Of a stretch of DNA of 64,000 nucleotides, positions 28,101 through 36,204 are shown one piece after another. Source of the DNA: JACQFZ01 sp045810625 (GTDB lineage Bacteria; Pseudomonadota; Gammaproteobacteria; Acidiferrobacterales; Sulfurifustaceae); assembly GCA_045810625.1 (NCBI GenBank), contig JBJMVQ010000075.1, positions 4,624 through 68,623 on the forward strand, read 5' to 3'. A program made the translations under genes and the position numbers. Each line of letters begins with the position of its first letter. The stretch's first letter is position 1. The notes beneath the pieces are model-generated. The model saw only the letters and a program-made list of their open reading frames with translations, was not told the DNA's origin and did not search any database.

Positions 28101-28477
28101 AATACCGGCCGGCCGCTCGTGCTGATGTAATGCACCCGCCCGTCCGAGCCGACGTTTCGCATCAGGAAATCGTTGAACGGCTGACGGGCGGCGAGCACGG
28201 CCTTGTGCGCGTCCCATTTGCCGCCGTCGCCTACCGGAATGGCGTTGAGCTCCCAGCGGGTTTTGCCCAGATAGCGCTCGCGGTCGATGCCGGGGTGTTT
28301 GAAAACGGAGCCGACGAGCCGTGTGAAACGGAAATGCTTGTCCTGCTCCCAGTAGTACCAACGCGAGGAGATGCCGACCAGGCTATGCAGGTCGATGTCG
28401 TCGGGCGCTTGCCGCACGCTCGCGCGTCCGCGTTTTTTCAGTCGGCGGCCTTTGCCCTTGTGCATCTGGGCGCTCAT
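22184..28477 (-). CDS. Giant PAS/GAF/GGDEF/EAL c-di-GMP signalling protein (2097 aa)
   Basis: The largest gene of the window. Domains in order, with rough residues: PAS (35-150), GAF (155-315), PAS (324-440), three tandem GAF units (444, 626 and 809 onward, about 182 aa each), three tandem PAS units (1000, 1123 and 1249 onward, about 125 aa each), GAF (1369-1530), PAS (1547-1660), GGDEF (1665-1830) and EAL (1840-2085). The cyclase site GGDEF near 1745 is intact and is preceded five residues earlier by RASD, the inhibitory I-site. The phosphodiesterase side has EALLR and DDFGTGYSS intact. There is no signal peptide or membrane helix, so it is cytosolic. It may make and break c-di-GMP in response to redox, light or small ligands, none of which the sequence names. 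It lies directly upstream of lutABC and downstream of a paralogue. Confidence 0.93.
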   Translation of the reverse strand: MSAQMHKGKGRRLKKRGRASVRQAPDDIDLHSLVGISSRWYYWEQDKHFRFTRLVGSVFKHPGIDRERYLGKTRWELNAIPVGDGGKWDAHKAVLAARQPFNDFLMRNVGSDGRVHYISTSGRPVFDENGVFKGYRGVSRSVTNRFWLERRLAIEHGVTRILAETINPTEALSPILRVIGEVLQWECAAYWELDRAARQLRCLATWRQPRPGVARFIAATERLSPLALDTDAFITRFVDATQPAWLANLADDTAFARALHARAARLVAAFVVPIVAGGTVIGIMEFFGRDPYPLGPDVHKGAEYIGAVLGQRLQQKKAEEELVHFRTAIDMSPDLIYLIDPVAPRYLYVNDTACRVSGYTREEHLKLCPAAVAKRTPEELKRLYDEVIAKGAEGPTTESIVTARDGERGCFEAHRRAIRLGDKWVIVVVSRNVTERKNAERAAARQGRMYAALSAVNEAILHAGSPEDLYRRVCDAAVNGGKFINAAILIPEAETARMRVAAATGAATEQLRRLPISVDAATPEGRGLVGTAFRTRKPCVSNDYRNDERTLPWRNIAEEMGVGSAAALPLLRDDRAFGVLLFDAAEEGAFNQEVVALLERIAENTAFALDNFEREAKRRRAEVATQRYARMYAALGTANEALLRAKSPDELYQRVCAAAVDSGGFVVGGVVLANPGSPWATLVAATGPGERRLREVRVSFDESYPEGQGLIGIAFRSQKPCVSNDYMGDERSRPWRGAASAAGVGSTAALPLVREGRSVGAMVFYAREKDAFDEEIVKLLERMMENVSFALDNFEREAERRRAGEAQQRATRMYAALSATNEAILHARSPDELYRQVCEAIVQGGSFLTAIVFTVAPGSDFATVAAAASKTDTALLREIEWSIDPSRPEAQSLSAIAFATQQPCISNDYLNDPRTRYWHSQCQRGGVHAAASLPIVRAGRSVGVLVIYSRERNAFDDETVNLMRHISKNVASALDNFEHEAERARAAEALRASEEKYRHVLETMYEGYFEVDLAGNYTFFNDALCRIQGYSREEMMGMNYRQYTDPETAKRVYAIYNEIYRTGASTQLTEWAFVRKDGTRGIWESSPQVIRDAEGKPIGFRGVVRDVTLRRETEERLRASEEKYRTILENMTEGYFECDLAGNFTFFNEAERKLVGYDRDELMGLNYRSYMDAETADKVRRIYHQIYRTGVAAELEEYNMIRKDGGTTTIQASVQLIRDAAGKPIGFRGVTRDVTRRQRAELALRASEEKHRTILESMYDSYFEVDLAGNYTFFNNALCRLHGRSREELTGLNYRAYMDEATAARVYAAHNRIYRTGQATELMDFAITRKDGSKAVCEATVQLKTEADGKPTGFRGVVRDVTLRRREQKLFQLEHTVTRHLAGSENMTSVLTAVLRDICQSEEWESARYYRVEDRAGTARLIVGWHKPGASAKPPPVHQNAVGKVIPDELFAQLIRDAEPIWIPDLGADSRVRGPQPFPNTGEHAGFIFPIVAQGKVIGVMMFSCGTVRAPDERLRQTMRVIGNQVGQFLQRQEAEEVLRESEARFRALTELSSDWYWEQDAEFRFTRMEGRQTQHDTVREHYLGKRIWELGFEIESGTNELRTLIETHRPFRDIVIRRVSANSTHYLSVSGEPIYAADGQFAGYRGVSREVTDEKLAEQRIQYLATHDALTDLPNRVMFSELLSVAIASAKRYERKLAVLFIDLDRFKIINDTLGHDAGDVLLKEMSVRLRECLRASDVVARLGGDEFVVLLPEVAETGQVAMVARKILTALMKPISIFGQECRVTASIGICLYPSDGTDEQSLMKNADSAMYLAKEEGKNNFQFYSHNIKTQSLERLTLEANLRRALERNEFTLHYQAKLDFRTGKISGVEALLRWHTPELGFISPAQFIPLAEEAGLIVPIGRWVLKTACCQSVAWQRQGLPPVRMAVNLSARQFGDSELLNDIRDALSESGLNPALLELELTEGMVMQNAERAAKLLAAIKEMGVHLAIDDFGTGYSSLAQIKRFPIDTLKIDRSFIRDIPQDAEDIAITEAIIAMAKALGLTVIAEGVETREQAAFLQSRACDEMQGYYFSRPVAAEQLAELLRAEVYPAAS

Positions 28478-28558
28478 GCGGCGACACCTTGCCCGTCAAT
28501 GCCGGCCACGTCCCGCCATGCCGTGGCACGCGCGTGCAACTGCCGAATCCCGGCGCGC

Positions 28559-31500
28559 TCAACGGGACGGCGCATGGCGGCGATCGCGCAAGAGTTCCGC
28601 GAATTGCGCGGCGGGAACCGGTTCACTGAAATAGTAGCCCTGAATTTCGTCACATGCCTGCTCGCGCAGGAACGCCTCTTGATCGTGCGTTTCGACGCCT
28701 TCCGCGACGACCTTCAGGCCCAGTGTTTTGCCCATCGCGATGATCGCTTTCGTGATCGCTTTGTCTTCGGCGTCGCGCGGAATTTCGCGAATGAACGAGC
28801 GGTCGATTTTCAGAGTGTCGATCGGAAAGTTCTTGAGCTGACCGAGCGAGGAGTAACCGGTGCCGAAATCGTCGATGGCGAGACGTACGCCGGTCTGCCT
28901 GATCGCGGTCAGGACCCGCAGCGCGCGGTCGGGGTTGTGGATCACCATGCCTTCGGTGATTTCCAGCTCGAGCAGCTCGGGCGACATCCCGGTGTCGGCA
29001 AGCGCGGCGGCGATGTCGTGCAGCAGATCGTCGTCGGCGAACTGCCGCGCCGAGAGATTGACCGCGACGCGAATCGGCGCCAGGCCTTGCCGCTGCCACG
29101 CCACGTTTTGCGCACACGCCGTTCGCAGGACCCACTTGCCGATCGGTACGATCAACCCGGTCTCCTCGGCGATGGGAATGAACTGCGCCGGCGGTATCGC
29201 CCCGAGTGCGGGGTTTTGCCAGCGCAACAGCGCTTCGACGCCGGTGATCGCGCCGGTCCGGAGATCGAGTTGCGGCTGGTAGTGCAGCGAGAATTCGTTC
29301 TGTTCGAGCGCCCGCCGCAGGTTCACTTCGAGCGTCAGGCGTTCGAGCGAGCGCGATTTGGCGTCGCGCGAATGGAACCGGAAGTTGTTCTTGCCTTCCT
29401 CCTTCGCATGATACATCGCGATGTCGGCGTTTTTCATGAGCGTCTGCTCGTCCTCGCCGTCGTTCGGGTACATCGCGATGCCGATGCTCGCCGTTACGCG
29501 GCACTCCTGCCCGGCGAGCATCACCGGCCGGGTGACCGTCGACAGAATCTTGCGCGCGACGATCGTCGCCTGCTCGACGCCGCTCGCCTCGCGCGCCAAC
29601 ACGACGAATTCGTCGCCGCCTAGGCGGGCGACGATGTCGCTGGCGCGCAGCGACTCGCGCAGCTGGCGCGAGATTTCCTGCAACAATTTGTCGCCGGTCT
29701 CGTGACCCAGCGTGTCGTTGATGATCTTGAAGCGGTCGAGGTCGATGAAGAGCACCGCGAATTTGCGCTCGTAGCGCTGTGCCGACTGGATCTCGGCGTT
29801 CAGGAGCTGACTGAACATCACGCGATTCGGAAGGTCGGTGAGGCCATCGTGCGTGGCGAGATGCTGGATGCGATCCTCGGCGCGCTTGCGCTCCGACTCG
29901 CGCTCGAAATTTTCGAGCGCGAACGCGATGTTGTCCGCCATCCGCTCGAGCAGCTTCACCACCTGATCATCGAACGCGCGCTTCTCGCTCGAATGCAGCA
30001 AGAGCACGCCGATCGTCCGGTGATGATGGACGAGCGGCACCGCGGCCGCGGCTTTCAGGCCGATGCGCGCGGCGCTTTCGTGCCACCGGCGCATGCGCTC
30101 GTCTTTCTGAAAGTTATTACTGACCGCCGGCTTGCCCGTGCGGTAGGCGACCCTCACGAGGCCCTGGCCATCAGGCCGCGTTTCATCGACCGATACGCGC
30201 GTTTCGTCGAGCGCCGCGATGCCGGTCCCGGCCGCCGCACTTACCGTCATTGCACCGCCGCTCGCATGCGGCAGCAGAACGGCGGCGGCGGCGAATTGAC
30301 CGCCGTTCACGGCCGCGTCGCACACGCGCTGATACAGCTCTTGCGCGGACCGTGCGTGCATGATCGCTTCGTTGGTGCTGCCCAACGCCGCATACATCCG
30401 GCTCATCCACGCCGCTCTTTTCTCGGCGAGCTTGCGTGCCGTGATTTCGCGCGAAATCGTGAGGATGATCCACTTGTCGCCGAGGCGCACGGCGCGCCGT
30501 TGCGTTTCGAACCACCCGGGCAAGCCGTCTTTCGCTCGGTACAGCATCTCGCGTGTCACCGCGTCGCCGCCCTTGGCGATCACTTCGGCATAAAGGCGTT
30601 TCAGTTCCTCTTCCGGTATGCCGCTCAACTGAGACGGACTCATTTTCTTGTAATCGTCGTGCTTCCAACCTCCGAAACGGAGGTTCGCTTCGTTCCAGTA
30701 GAGAAAGCGCATCGTCTCCGGATCGACGAAGAAGATCATGTCCGGCGCGGCGTCCATGATCGTGCGAAAGCGCCGCAGCTCTTCCTCGGCTTGTTTGCGC
30801 TGGTAGAACTGGCCGATGATCTCCCCGATCTGCGCCGAACCGGCGACCAGCTCCGGGTCGGCGCGATGCGCTGCGTCCCGGCAGTAAAACTCCATGACGC
30901 CGAGCGTCTTCTCGTCGGCCCGGATGGGGAAGGCGAAGGCGGTGCGCAGCCCGGCGCGCAGAGCCGCGCGGGCGCGCCCATACGATGGATCCTTGGTGAC
31001 GTTGCGGATCCACTGCGCCGCCGCGTGCATATAAGTGCGCCGTACCAGGCCGGCGTCGTCGACCGGGAGCGGCGACAAACGCTTGCCGGCGGCGAGGAAC
31101 TCGTGGATCCTCGGTGCGGCAATGCCCCAGGTCTCGGCGCAGACGAGCGCCTGCTTCCCTTCGTCGACGCGCCAATACGCGCCGCACGCCCAACCGAGCG
31201 TTTCGCCGACGGCGCACAGAATACGCTGCGTCGTCTCGGCGACGTCGTTCGCGGCGGTCAGGATGCGCGTCACTTTTTGTTCGATCGCGAGGCGCCGCTC
31301 GATCTGTACCTTGTGCGTAACGTCTTTGCCGATGCCGCGGTAACCGAGAAAATGCCCGTTCTCGTCGAACGCGGGTCGTCCGCTGGTGCTGATGTAGCGG
31401 AATTCGCCGTCGAGCGTGAGATATTTGTAAGTCAGCTCGAACGGCTCGCGTGCGGCGAGTATCGCTTTATGTTTTTCCCATGTGCCGTCTTCGGTGACAG

Positions 31501-31753
31501 GTGTGACGGTCGGCAGCTCCCAACGCCGTTTTCCGATCAGCGCATGCGGATGGGTTCCGATCTTCTCCAACGTCGCCCCTTGCAAGACCGTGAAGCGATG
31601 TTCCGCGTCGAACTCCCAGTAGAAATCGGAGGAGACCTCGATCAGGCGCTGCAGCTGCTTCTCCAGCGTCTTGATGCGCTGCTCGTACGCGTGCAGCAGC
31701 GTGTCATTCTCTTCGAGAGAGTGCGCCTGGTTGGACTTGACGTTGGTTCGCAT
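28559..31753 (-). CDS. PAS-GAF-PAS-GAF-GGDEF-EAL protein (1064 aa)
   Basis: A paralogue of its two neighbours. After a short coiled-coil start (HAYEQRIKTLEKQLQRLIEV) come PAS (35-150), GAF (155-310), PAS (325-440), GAF (445-620), GGDEF (630-790) and EAL (800-1055). RASD, then GGDEF near residue 711, EALLR near 838 and DDFGTGYSS are all intact, so both enzyme activities and product inhibition are possible. It is soluble, with no membrane segment. An inverted repeat, GAGTGAC..GTCACTC, lies just before the start codon and could be an operator. The gap to the next gene is 81 bases. Confidence 0.94.
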   Translation of the reverse strand: MRTNVKSNQAHSLEENDTLLHAYEQRIKTLEKQLQRLIEVSSDFYWEFDAEHRFTVLQGATLEKIGTHPHALIGKRRWELPTVTPVTEDGTWEKHKAILAAREPFELTYKYLTLDGEFRYISTSGRPAFDENGHFLGYRGIGKDVTHKVQIERRLAIEQKVTRILTAANDVAETTQRILCAVGETLGWACGAYWRVDEGKQALVCAETWGIAAPRIHEFLAAGKRLSPLPVDDAGLVRRTYMHAAAQWIRNVTKDPSYGRARAALRAGLRTAFAFPIRADEKTLGVMEFYCRDAAHRADPELVAGSAQIGEIIGQFYQRKQAEEELRRFRTIMDAAPDMIFFVDPETMRFLYWNEANLRFGGWKHDDYKKMSPSQLSGIPEEELKRLYAEVIAKGGDAVTREMLYRAKDGLPGWFETQRRAVRLGDKWIILTISREITARKLAEKRAAWMSRMYAALGSTNEAIMHARSAQELYQRVCDAAVNGGQFAAAAVLLPHASGGAMTVSAAAGTGIAALDETRVSVDETRPDGQGLVRVAYRTGKPAVSNNFQKDERMRRWHESAARIGLKAAAAVPLVHHHRTIGVLLLHSSEKRAFDDQVVKLLERMADNIAFALENFERESERKRAEDRIQHLATHDGLTDLPNRVMFSQLLNAEIQSAQRYERKFAVLFIDLDRFKIINDTLGHETGDKLLQEISRQLRESLRASDIVARLGGDEFVVLAREASGVEQATIVARKILSTVTRPVMLAGQECRVTASIGIAMYPNDGEDEQTLMKNADIAMYHAKEEGKNNFRFHSRDAKSRSLERLTLEVNLRRALEQNEFSLHYQPQLDLRTGAITGVEALLRWQNPALGAIPPAQFIPIAEETGLIVPIGKWVLRTACAQNVAWQRQGLAPIRVAVNLSARQFADDDLLHDIAAALADTGMSPELLELEITEGMVIHNPDRALRVLTAIRQTGVRLAIDDFGTGYSSLGQLKNFPIDTLKIDRSFIREIPRDAEDKAITKAIIAMGKTLGLKVVAEGVETHDQEAFLREQACDEIQGYYFSEPVPAAQFAELLRDRRHAPSR

Positions 31754-31756
31754 CGC

Positions 31757-31789
31757 GAGTGACAGTGCTCTAATTACTATTAGTCACTC
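31757..31789. promoter_or_regulatory. Inverted repeat in front of the 1064-aa GGDEF/EAL gene
   Basis: GAGTGAC at 31757-31763 is repeated inverted (GTCACTC) at 31783-31789. The AT-rich 19-bp centre itself contains TAAT..ATTA. It ends 3 bases before the start codon, in the only AT-rich stretch between the two large genes, so it may be an operator overlapping a promoter. Confidence 0.4.
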
Positions 31790-31906
31790 GTAAGCTCTGC
31801 AAAAGACGGGCCCCGACCAACGGCATCGAGCGGCGTCGGCTTTCCGGCGTACGCGGGCCGACGACGGATTGTTGGCGGTCTGAGTCGGATCGCGAGGTCA
31901 GGCGGG

Positions 31907-34900
31907 TTACTCTTGCGCGCGCGCCGATTGCGCATGAAGCAACGCGGCGAATTCGGCCGGCCCGACCGGCTTGCTGAAGTAGTAGCCCTGCATCTCGTCG
32001 CACGCGTGGGTGCGCAGGAACGCCGCTTGCTCTTCGGTTTCTACGCCTTCGGCGACGACGGTCATGCTCAATGTTTTCGCCATCGCGATGATCGCTTCGG
32101 TGATGGCTTTGTCTTCCGAGTCGTGCGGAATGTCGCGGATGAAGGAGCGATCCACTTTGAGGGTATCGATCGGGAAGCGTTTGATCTGCGCGAGCGACGA
32201 GTACCCGGTGCCGAAGTCGTCGATGGCGATGTGAGCGCCCATGCGCTTGATCGCCGCCAGTGTCTTGCTCGCGCGGTCGGCGTTCTGCATGACCATGCCT
32301 TCCGTCAGCTCGATTTCGAGCAGCGACGGGTCCATGCCCGTCTCCTCGATGGCCGCAGCGACGTCGTTCAGGAAGTTCTCATCGACGAATTGGCGCGCCG
32401 AAATATTGACGGCCATTCGTATCCGCGGCAGGCCTTCGCGCTGCCATGAGACGTTTTGCGCGCACGCGGCTTTCAAGACCCACCGACCGATCGGCACGAT
32501 GAGACCGGTCTCCTCGGCCAGCGGAATAAAATGAGCGGGCGGCACCGGCCCGAGATCGGGGCTCTTCCAGCGCAACAAGGCTTCGACGCCGGTGATGCGG
32601 CCGCTCTTGAAGTCGAGCTTCGCCTGGTAGTTCAGGTAGAGCTCCTCGCGCTCGAACGCCCGGCGCAGATTCGTTTCGAGCGTGAGGCGCTCGAGCGACT
32701 GCGCCCGGATGTCCTTCGTGTAGAACTGGAAATTGTTTTTGCCTTCGGCCTTGGCGATATACATCGCCATGTCGGCGTTCTTCATCAACGATTCTTCGTC
32801 CTCGGCGTCGGCCGGATACAGCGACGCGCCGATGCTCGCGGTCACGCGGAATTCTTGGTCATTGAGCTGCACCGGTTTCAGGACCGCGGAGAGAATCTTG
32901 CGCGCGATGGCGGCAACCTGGCCGGGTTCGTTCGCCTCCGGCACCAGCACCACGAACTCATCGCCCCCCAGGCGCGCGATGATATCGCTCGAGCGCAGCA
33001 CCTGTTTCAGGCGGGTAGCGATTTCCTGCAGTAGCTTGTCGCCGACGCCGTGACCGAGGCTGTCGTTGATGACCTTGAAGCGGTCGAGATCGATGAAGAG
33101 CACCGCGAACGTTCGCCCGTAGCGGCGCGACGCGTCGATGGTGTGATTCAGTAATTCGCCGAACATCACCCGATTCGGCAACCCGGTAAGCGCGTCGTGC
33201 GTCGCGAGGTACTGGATGCGATGCTCGGCGCGCCGGCGCTCGGCCTCGTGCTCGAAGTTGTGGAGCGCGAACACGATGTTCTCCGCCATGCGTTCGAGCA
33301 GCTGGATCACGTCGTCGTTGAACGCACGCCGCTCTCCGGAGAAGAAGAGCAGCACCCCGATCGCCTCGCTGTCTTTGATCAGCGGAACGGCGGCGCTCGC
33401 TTTGACGCCGATTTCCCGCCCGGCCGCGTGCCACGGGCTCGTGCGCGCGTCGTTGAGGAAGTCGTCGCTCACGCACGGCGCGCGCGTGCGAAACGCCGTG
33501 CCGACCAGCCCGCGTCCTTCCGGCTCCGCGTCGTCGAGCGCAATGCGCGCCCGCCGCAGCTGTTCTTCGCCCGCGCCCGCCATCGCCAGCACGTAAGCGC
33601 GCCCGGTGCCGGCCTCGGGCGCCAAGACCGCCGTCGTTATGAATTTGCCTCCGTTGACCGCGGCGTCGCACACCCGCTGGTACAGCGCCTCGGGGGATTT
33701 CGCGTGCAATATCGCCTCGTTCGTGCTGCCCAACGCCGCGTACATCCGGCTCAGTCGTTGCCGCGCCTGCTCCGCGAGCTTGCGCTCGGTGATCTCTCGC
33801 GAGATGTTCACGATGATCCAGCGCTCGCCGATGCGCACCGCCCTTCGATGCGACTCGAACCAGCCGCGCCGGCCGTCTTTCGAGCGAAACAGGTGCTCGG
33901 TGGTGACGCCCTTGTCCCCCTGAGCGATCGTCTCGGCGTAGAGCTGCTGCATTTTTTCTACGTCGACGCCGGCGAACCCGCCCGGGGCAACGTTCAGATA
34001 TTCTTCGCGCGTGTAGCCGCTCATGCGAACGGCGGTTTCGTTTACGTAGATGCGGCGCATCGTCGCGACGTCGGTGATGATGATGCTGTCGGTCGATGCG
34101 TCCATTGCCGCCCGGAACCGCAGCAGCTCCTCTTCGCGGCTCCGGCGCTGTGCTTCATGCTCGAGATTCTCCAGCGCGAGCGGAATGTTTTCGGTCATAC
34201 CCTGGAGCAGCGCGGTCGTCTCGTCGTCGAAGGCGTGGCGCTGCGCGGCGCCGAGGAGGAGCACGCCGAGCACGCGCTCGCCGCGCATGAACGGGAACGC
34301 CGCCGACGCTTTGACGCCGGTTCGTTGCGCGAAGTCGTGCCACGGCCGCATGTCCGGATCGTCGAGCAATTCGTTGTTGAAGCCGGGTTTGCCCGTGCGA
34401 AACGCGGTACCGACGAGCCCGCGGCCTTCGGGAAACGCCGCGTCGAGCGAGACGCACAGGCTGCGCGCGACGTCTTCGCCGACGCCGCTGACCGTCGCGA
34501 GCCGCACCCTCGTCGCATCCGCTTCGGGGAGCAGCACGGCGGCGCCGACGAACTTTCCGTTGCGCACCGCCGCGTCGCACAGCCGCTGGTAGAGTTCCTC
34601 GGGCGATTTGCCGCGCAGCATCGCTTCGTTCGCGACGCTCAGCATCGCGTGCACACGCTGGCGCCGGGCGGCGGCCTTCTCGGCCAGTTTTCTTTCCGTG
34701 ATGTCGCGCGAAACCGTGACGATGACCCAACGGCCGCCGATGTTCAGCGCCCGTATGTGTCCTTCAATATATTTGCGCCGGCCCTCGGTGTTGATGCCGA
34801 CGAATTCGGTAATGATGCTATCGCCCGGCTTTTCGATCGCTGCCGCGTAGGTTCGTTCGAGCTCGCTGCGCTCGACCCGCGTGATGTCGAGCACGTTCCA

Positions 34901-35494
34901 GCGCGAATACTCGCCGGGTGGAATGCCGATGCGGCGGCAGGCGGTTTCGTTGACATAAATAAAGCGCAGCGTGGTCGGGTCGACGATAAAGATCGCATCC
35001 GGCGACGATTCGATGGCGCTGCGAAATTGCAGTGCTTCCGCTTCATGCAGGTGGCGAGCGGTCACGTCGCGGCCGATGCCGCGGTAGCCGGCGAAGCGGC
35101 GGTTCGCGTCGAACACCGGCATCCCGCTGACGCTTACGTATTGGCGCGACTGGTCCGCGCGCGTTCGGTACATCACGACGTCGCGAAACGGCTGACGTGC
35201 GTCCAGTAGCGCGCGGTGCGCCTCCCATCCGGTTTCGACATCGAGCCCGATCTCCCAGGCCCGTTGGCCGATGCTGTCGCAACCGAGCGGGCATTCGACG
35301 GGGGTGTAGCGGCTGGGCTCGATGCGGGTGAAGCGGAAATCCGAGTCCTGTTCCCAGTACCAGTCGCAGGTGAGATCGATCAGATCTTCCCAGCGCGTGT
35401 CGGCGCGCGGCCGGGATACCGGCCGACCGTTCATGCCTGCCGGCCGCTTGCCCGCGGCGACGCCCGGCATTCGGATAGGAAGCCGCTTTTTCAT
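31907..35494 (-). CDS. PAS-PAS-GAF-PAS-GAF-GGDEF-EAL protein (about 1195 aa)
   Basis: Third member of the tandem trio. Rough layout from the chosen start: PAS (40-155), PAS (156-275), GAF (278-455), PAS (458-580), GAF (583-755), GGDEF (761-920) and EAL (930-1185). RSSD, then GGDEF near 840, EALLR near 970 and DDFGTGYSS are intact. The start at 35494 (MKKRLPIRMPG) is chosen because its paralogue at 28477 also begins with a short basic tail before the first PAS; the frame is open to 35638, which would add 48 residues. It is divergent from rlmH. Soluble, with no membrane helix. Confidence 0.9.
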   Translation of the reverse strand: MKKRLPIRMPGVAAGKRPAGMNGRPVSRPRADTRWEDLIDLTCDWYWEQDSDFRFTRIEPSRYTPVECPLGCDSIGQRAWEIGLDVETGWEAHRALLDARQPFRDVVMYRTRADQSRQYVSVSGMPVFDANRRFAGYRGIGRDVTARHLHEAEALQFRSAIESSPDAIFIVDPTTLRFIYVNETACRRIGIPPGEYSRWNVLDITRVERSELERTYAAAIEKPGDSIITEFVGINTEGRRKYIEGHIRALNIGGRWVIVTVSRDITERKLAEKAAARRQRVHAMLSVANEAMLRGKSPEELYQRLCDAAVRNGKFVGAAVLLPEADATRVRLATVSGVGEDVARSLCVSLDAAFPEGRGLVGTAFRTGKPGFNNELLDDPDMRPWHDFAQRTGVKASAAFPFMRGERVLGVLLLGAAQRHAFDDETTALLQGMTENIPLALENLEHEAQRRSREEELLRFRAAMDASTDSIIITDVATMRRIYVNETAVRMSGYTREEYLNVAPGGFAGVDVEKMQQLYAETIAQGDKGVTTEHLFRSKDGRRGWFESHRRAVRIGERWIIVNISREITERKLAEQARQRLSRMYAALGSTNEAILHAKSPEALYQRVCDAAVNGGKFITTAVLAPEAGTGRAYVLAMAGAGEEQLRRARIALDDAEPEGRGLVGTAFRTRAPCVSDDFLNDARTSPWHAAGREIGVKASAAVPLIKDSEAIGVLLFFSGERRAFNDDVIQLLERMAENIVFALHNFEHEAERRRAEHRIQYLATHDALTGLPNRVMFGELLNHTIDASRRYGRTFAVLFIDLDRFKVINDSLGHGVGDKLLQEIATRLKQVLRSSDIIARLGGDEFVVLVPEANEPGQVAAIARKILSAVLKPVQLNDQEFRVTASIGASLYPADAEDEESLMKNADMAMYIAKAEGKNNFQFYTKDIRAQSLERLTLETNLRRAFEREELYLNYQAKLDFKSGRITGVEALLRWKSPDLGPVPPAHFIPLAEETGLIVPIGRWVLKAACAQNVSWQREGLPRIRMAVNISARQFVDENFLNDVAAAIEETGMDPSLLEIELTEGMVMQNADRASKTLAAIKRMGAHIAIDDFGTGYSSLAQIKRFPIDTLKVDRSFIRDIPHDSEDKAITEAIIAMAKTLSMTVVAEGVETEEQAAFLRTHACDEMQGYYFSKPVGPAEFAALLHAQSARAQE

Positions 35495-35736
35495 CGCGAG
35501 TCCGTCACTACCGTTTTGTACTGCAAGACCCAAGCCAGAGCCGCTGCGAAACGCCGGTTTGTTGACGGTAAGAGCGAAGCGCCAAACGGCGCCCGGTTCT
35601 GCATCCCTCGTGGGGCGGCGGGGTACGATCGGCGGCATTCACTCGTCGTCGGCCGGAACTTGATTCGACGTGGCGGGTGCTGCTGTGGCGCTGGGTTTTA
35701 CGCCTGTAGAATGGATGGACTTACTATTGCTCCCGC

Positions 35737-36204
35737 ATGCAGATCCACCTATTGGCCGTCGGCAGTCGCATGCCCGCGTGGGTTCAAGCGGGGTTCGATG
35801 AATATGCCAAGCGCATGCCGCCGCAGCTGCGCCTGCGGCTTCGCGAGATTCGCGCCGGTTCTCGTACCCAAGGTGCGGATCTCGCACGTATCGTCGAGGA
35901 GGAAGGCGAGCGTCTCTGGGAGGCGGTGCCGCGCGGCGGATACGTCATCGCGCTCGATCGAACGGGGCGGGAGCTCGACACAACCGAGCTGGCCGCGGAG
36001 TTACGGGGGTTTATGGCGCGGGGCGTGGACGTCGCGTTTCTCGTCGGCGGTCCCGAGGGGCTTTCGCCCGGGTGTCTCTCCCGGGCGCACGCGCGTTGGT
36101 CGTTGTCGCGGCTGACATTCGCGCATCCGCTGGTTCGGATCGTTTTCGCCGAACAGATTTACCGGGCTTGGAGTATTCTCAATCATCTGCCTTATCACCG
36201 ATGA
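35737..36204 (+). CDS. rlmH: 23S rRNA (pseudouridine1915-N3)-methyltransferase
   Basis: A 155-aa SPOUT methyltransferase. The start MQIHLLAVGSRMPAWVQAGFDEYAKRMP, the SAM-binding knot FLVGGPEGLSP and the C-terminal EQIYRAWSILNHLPYHR are the family's hallmarks. It methylates pseudouridine 1915 in helix 69 of 23S rRNA. The stop overlaps the maf ATG. In most proteobacteria rlmH directly follows rsfS; here the two are about 23.8 kb apart. There is a weak -10-like TAGAAT at 35707 and no clear ribosome-binding site. Confidence 0.95.
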   Translation: MQIHLLAVGSRMPAWVQAGFDEYAKRMPPQLRLRLREIRAGSRTQGADLARIVEEEGERLWEAVPRGGYVIALDRTGRELDTTELAAELRGFMARGVDVAFLVGGPEGLSPGCLSRAHARWSLSRLTFAHPLVRIVFAEQIYRAWSILNHLPYHR

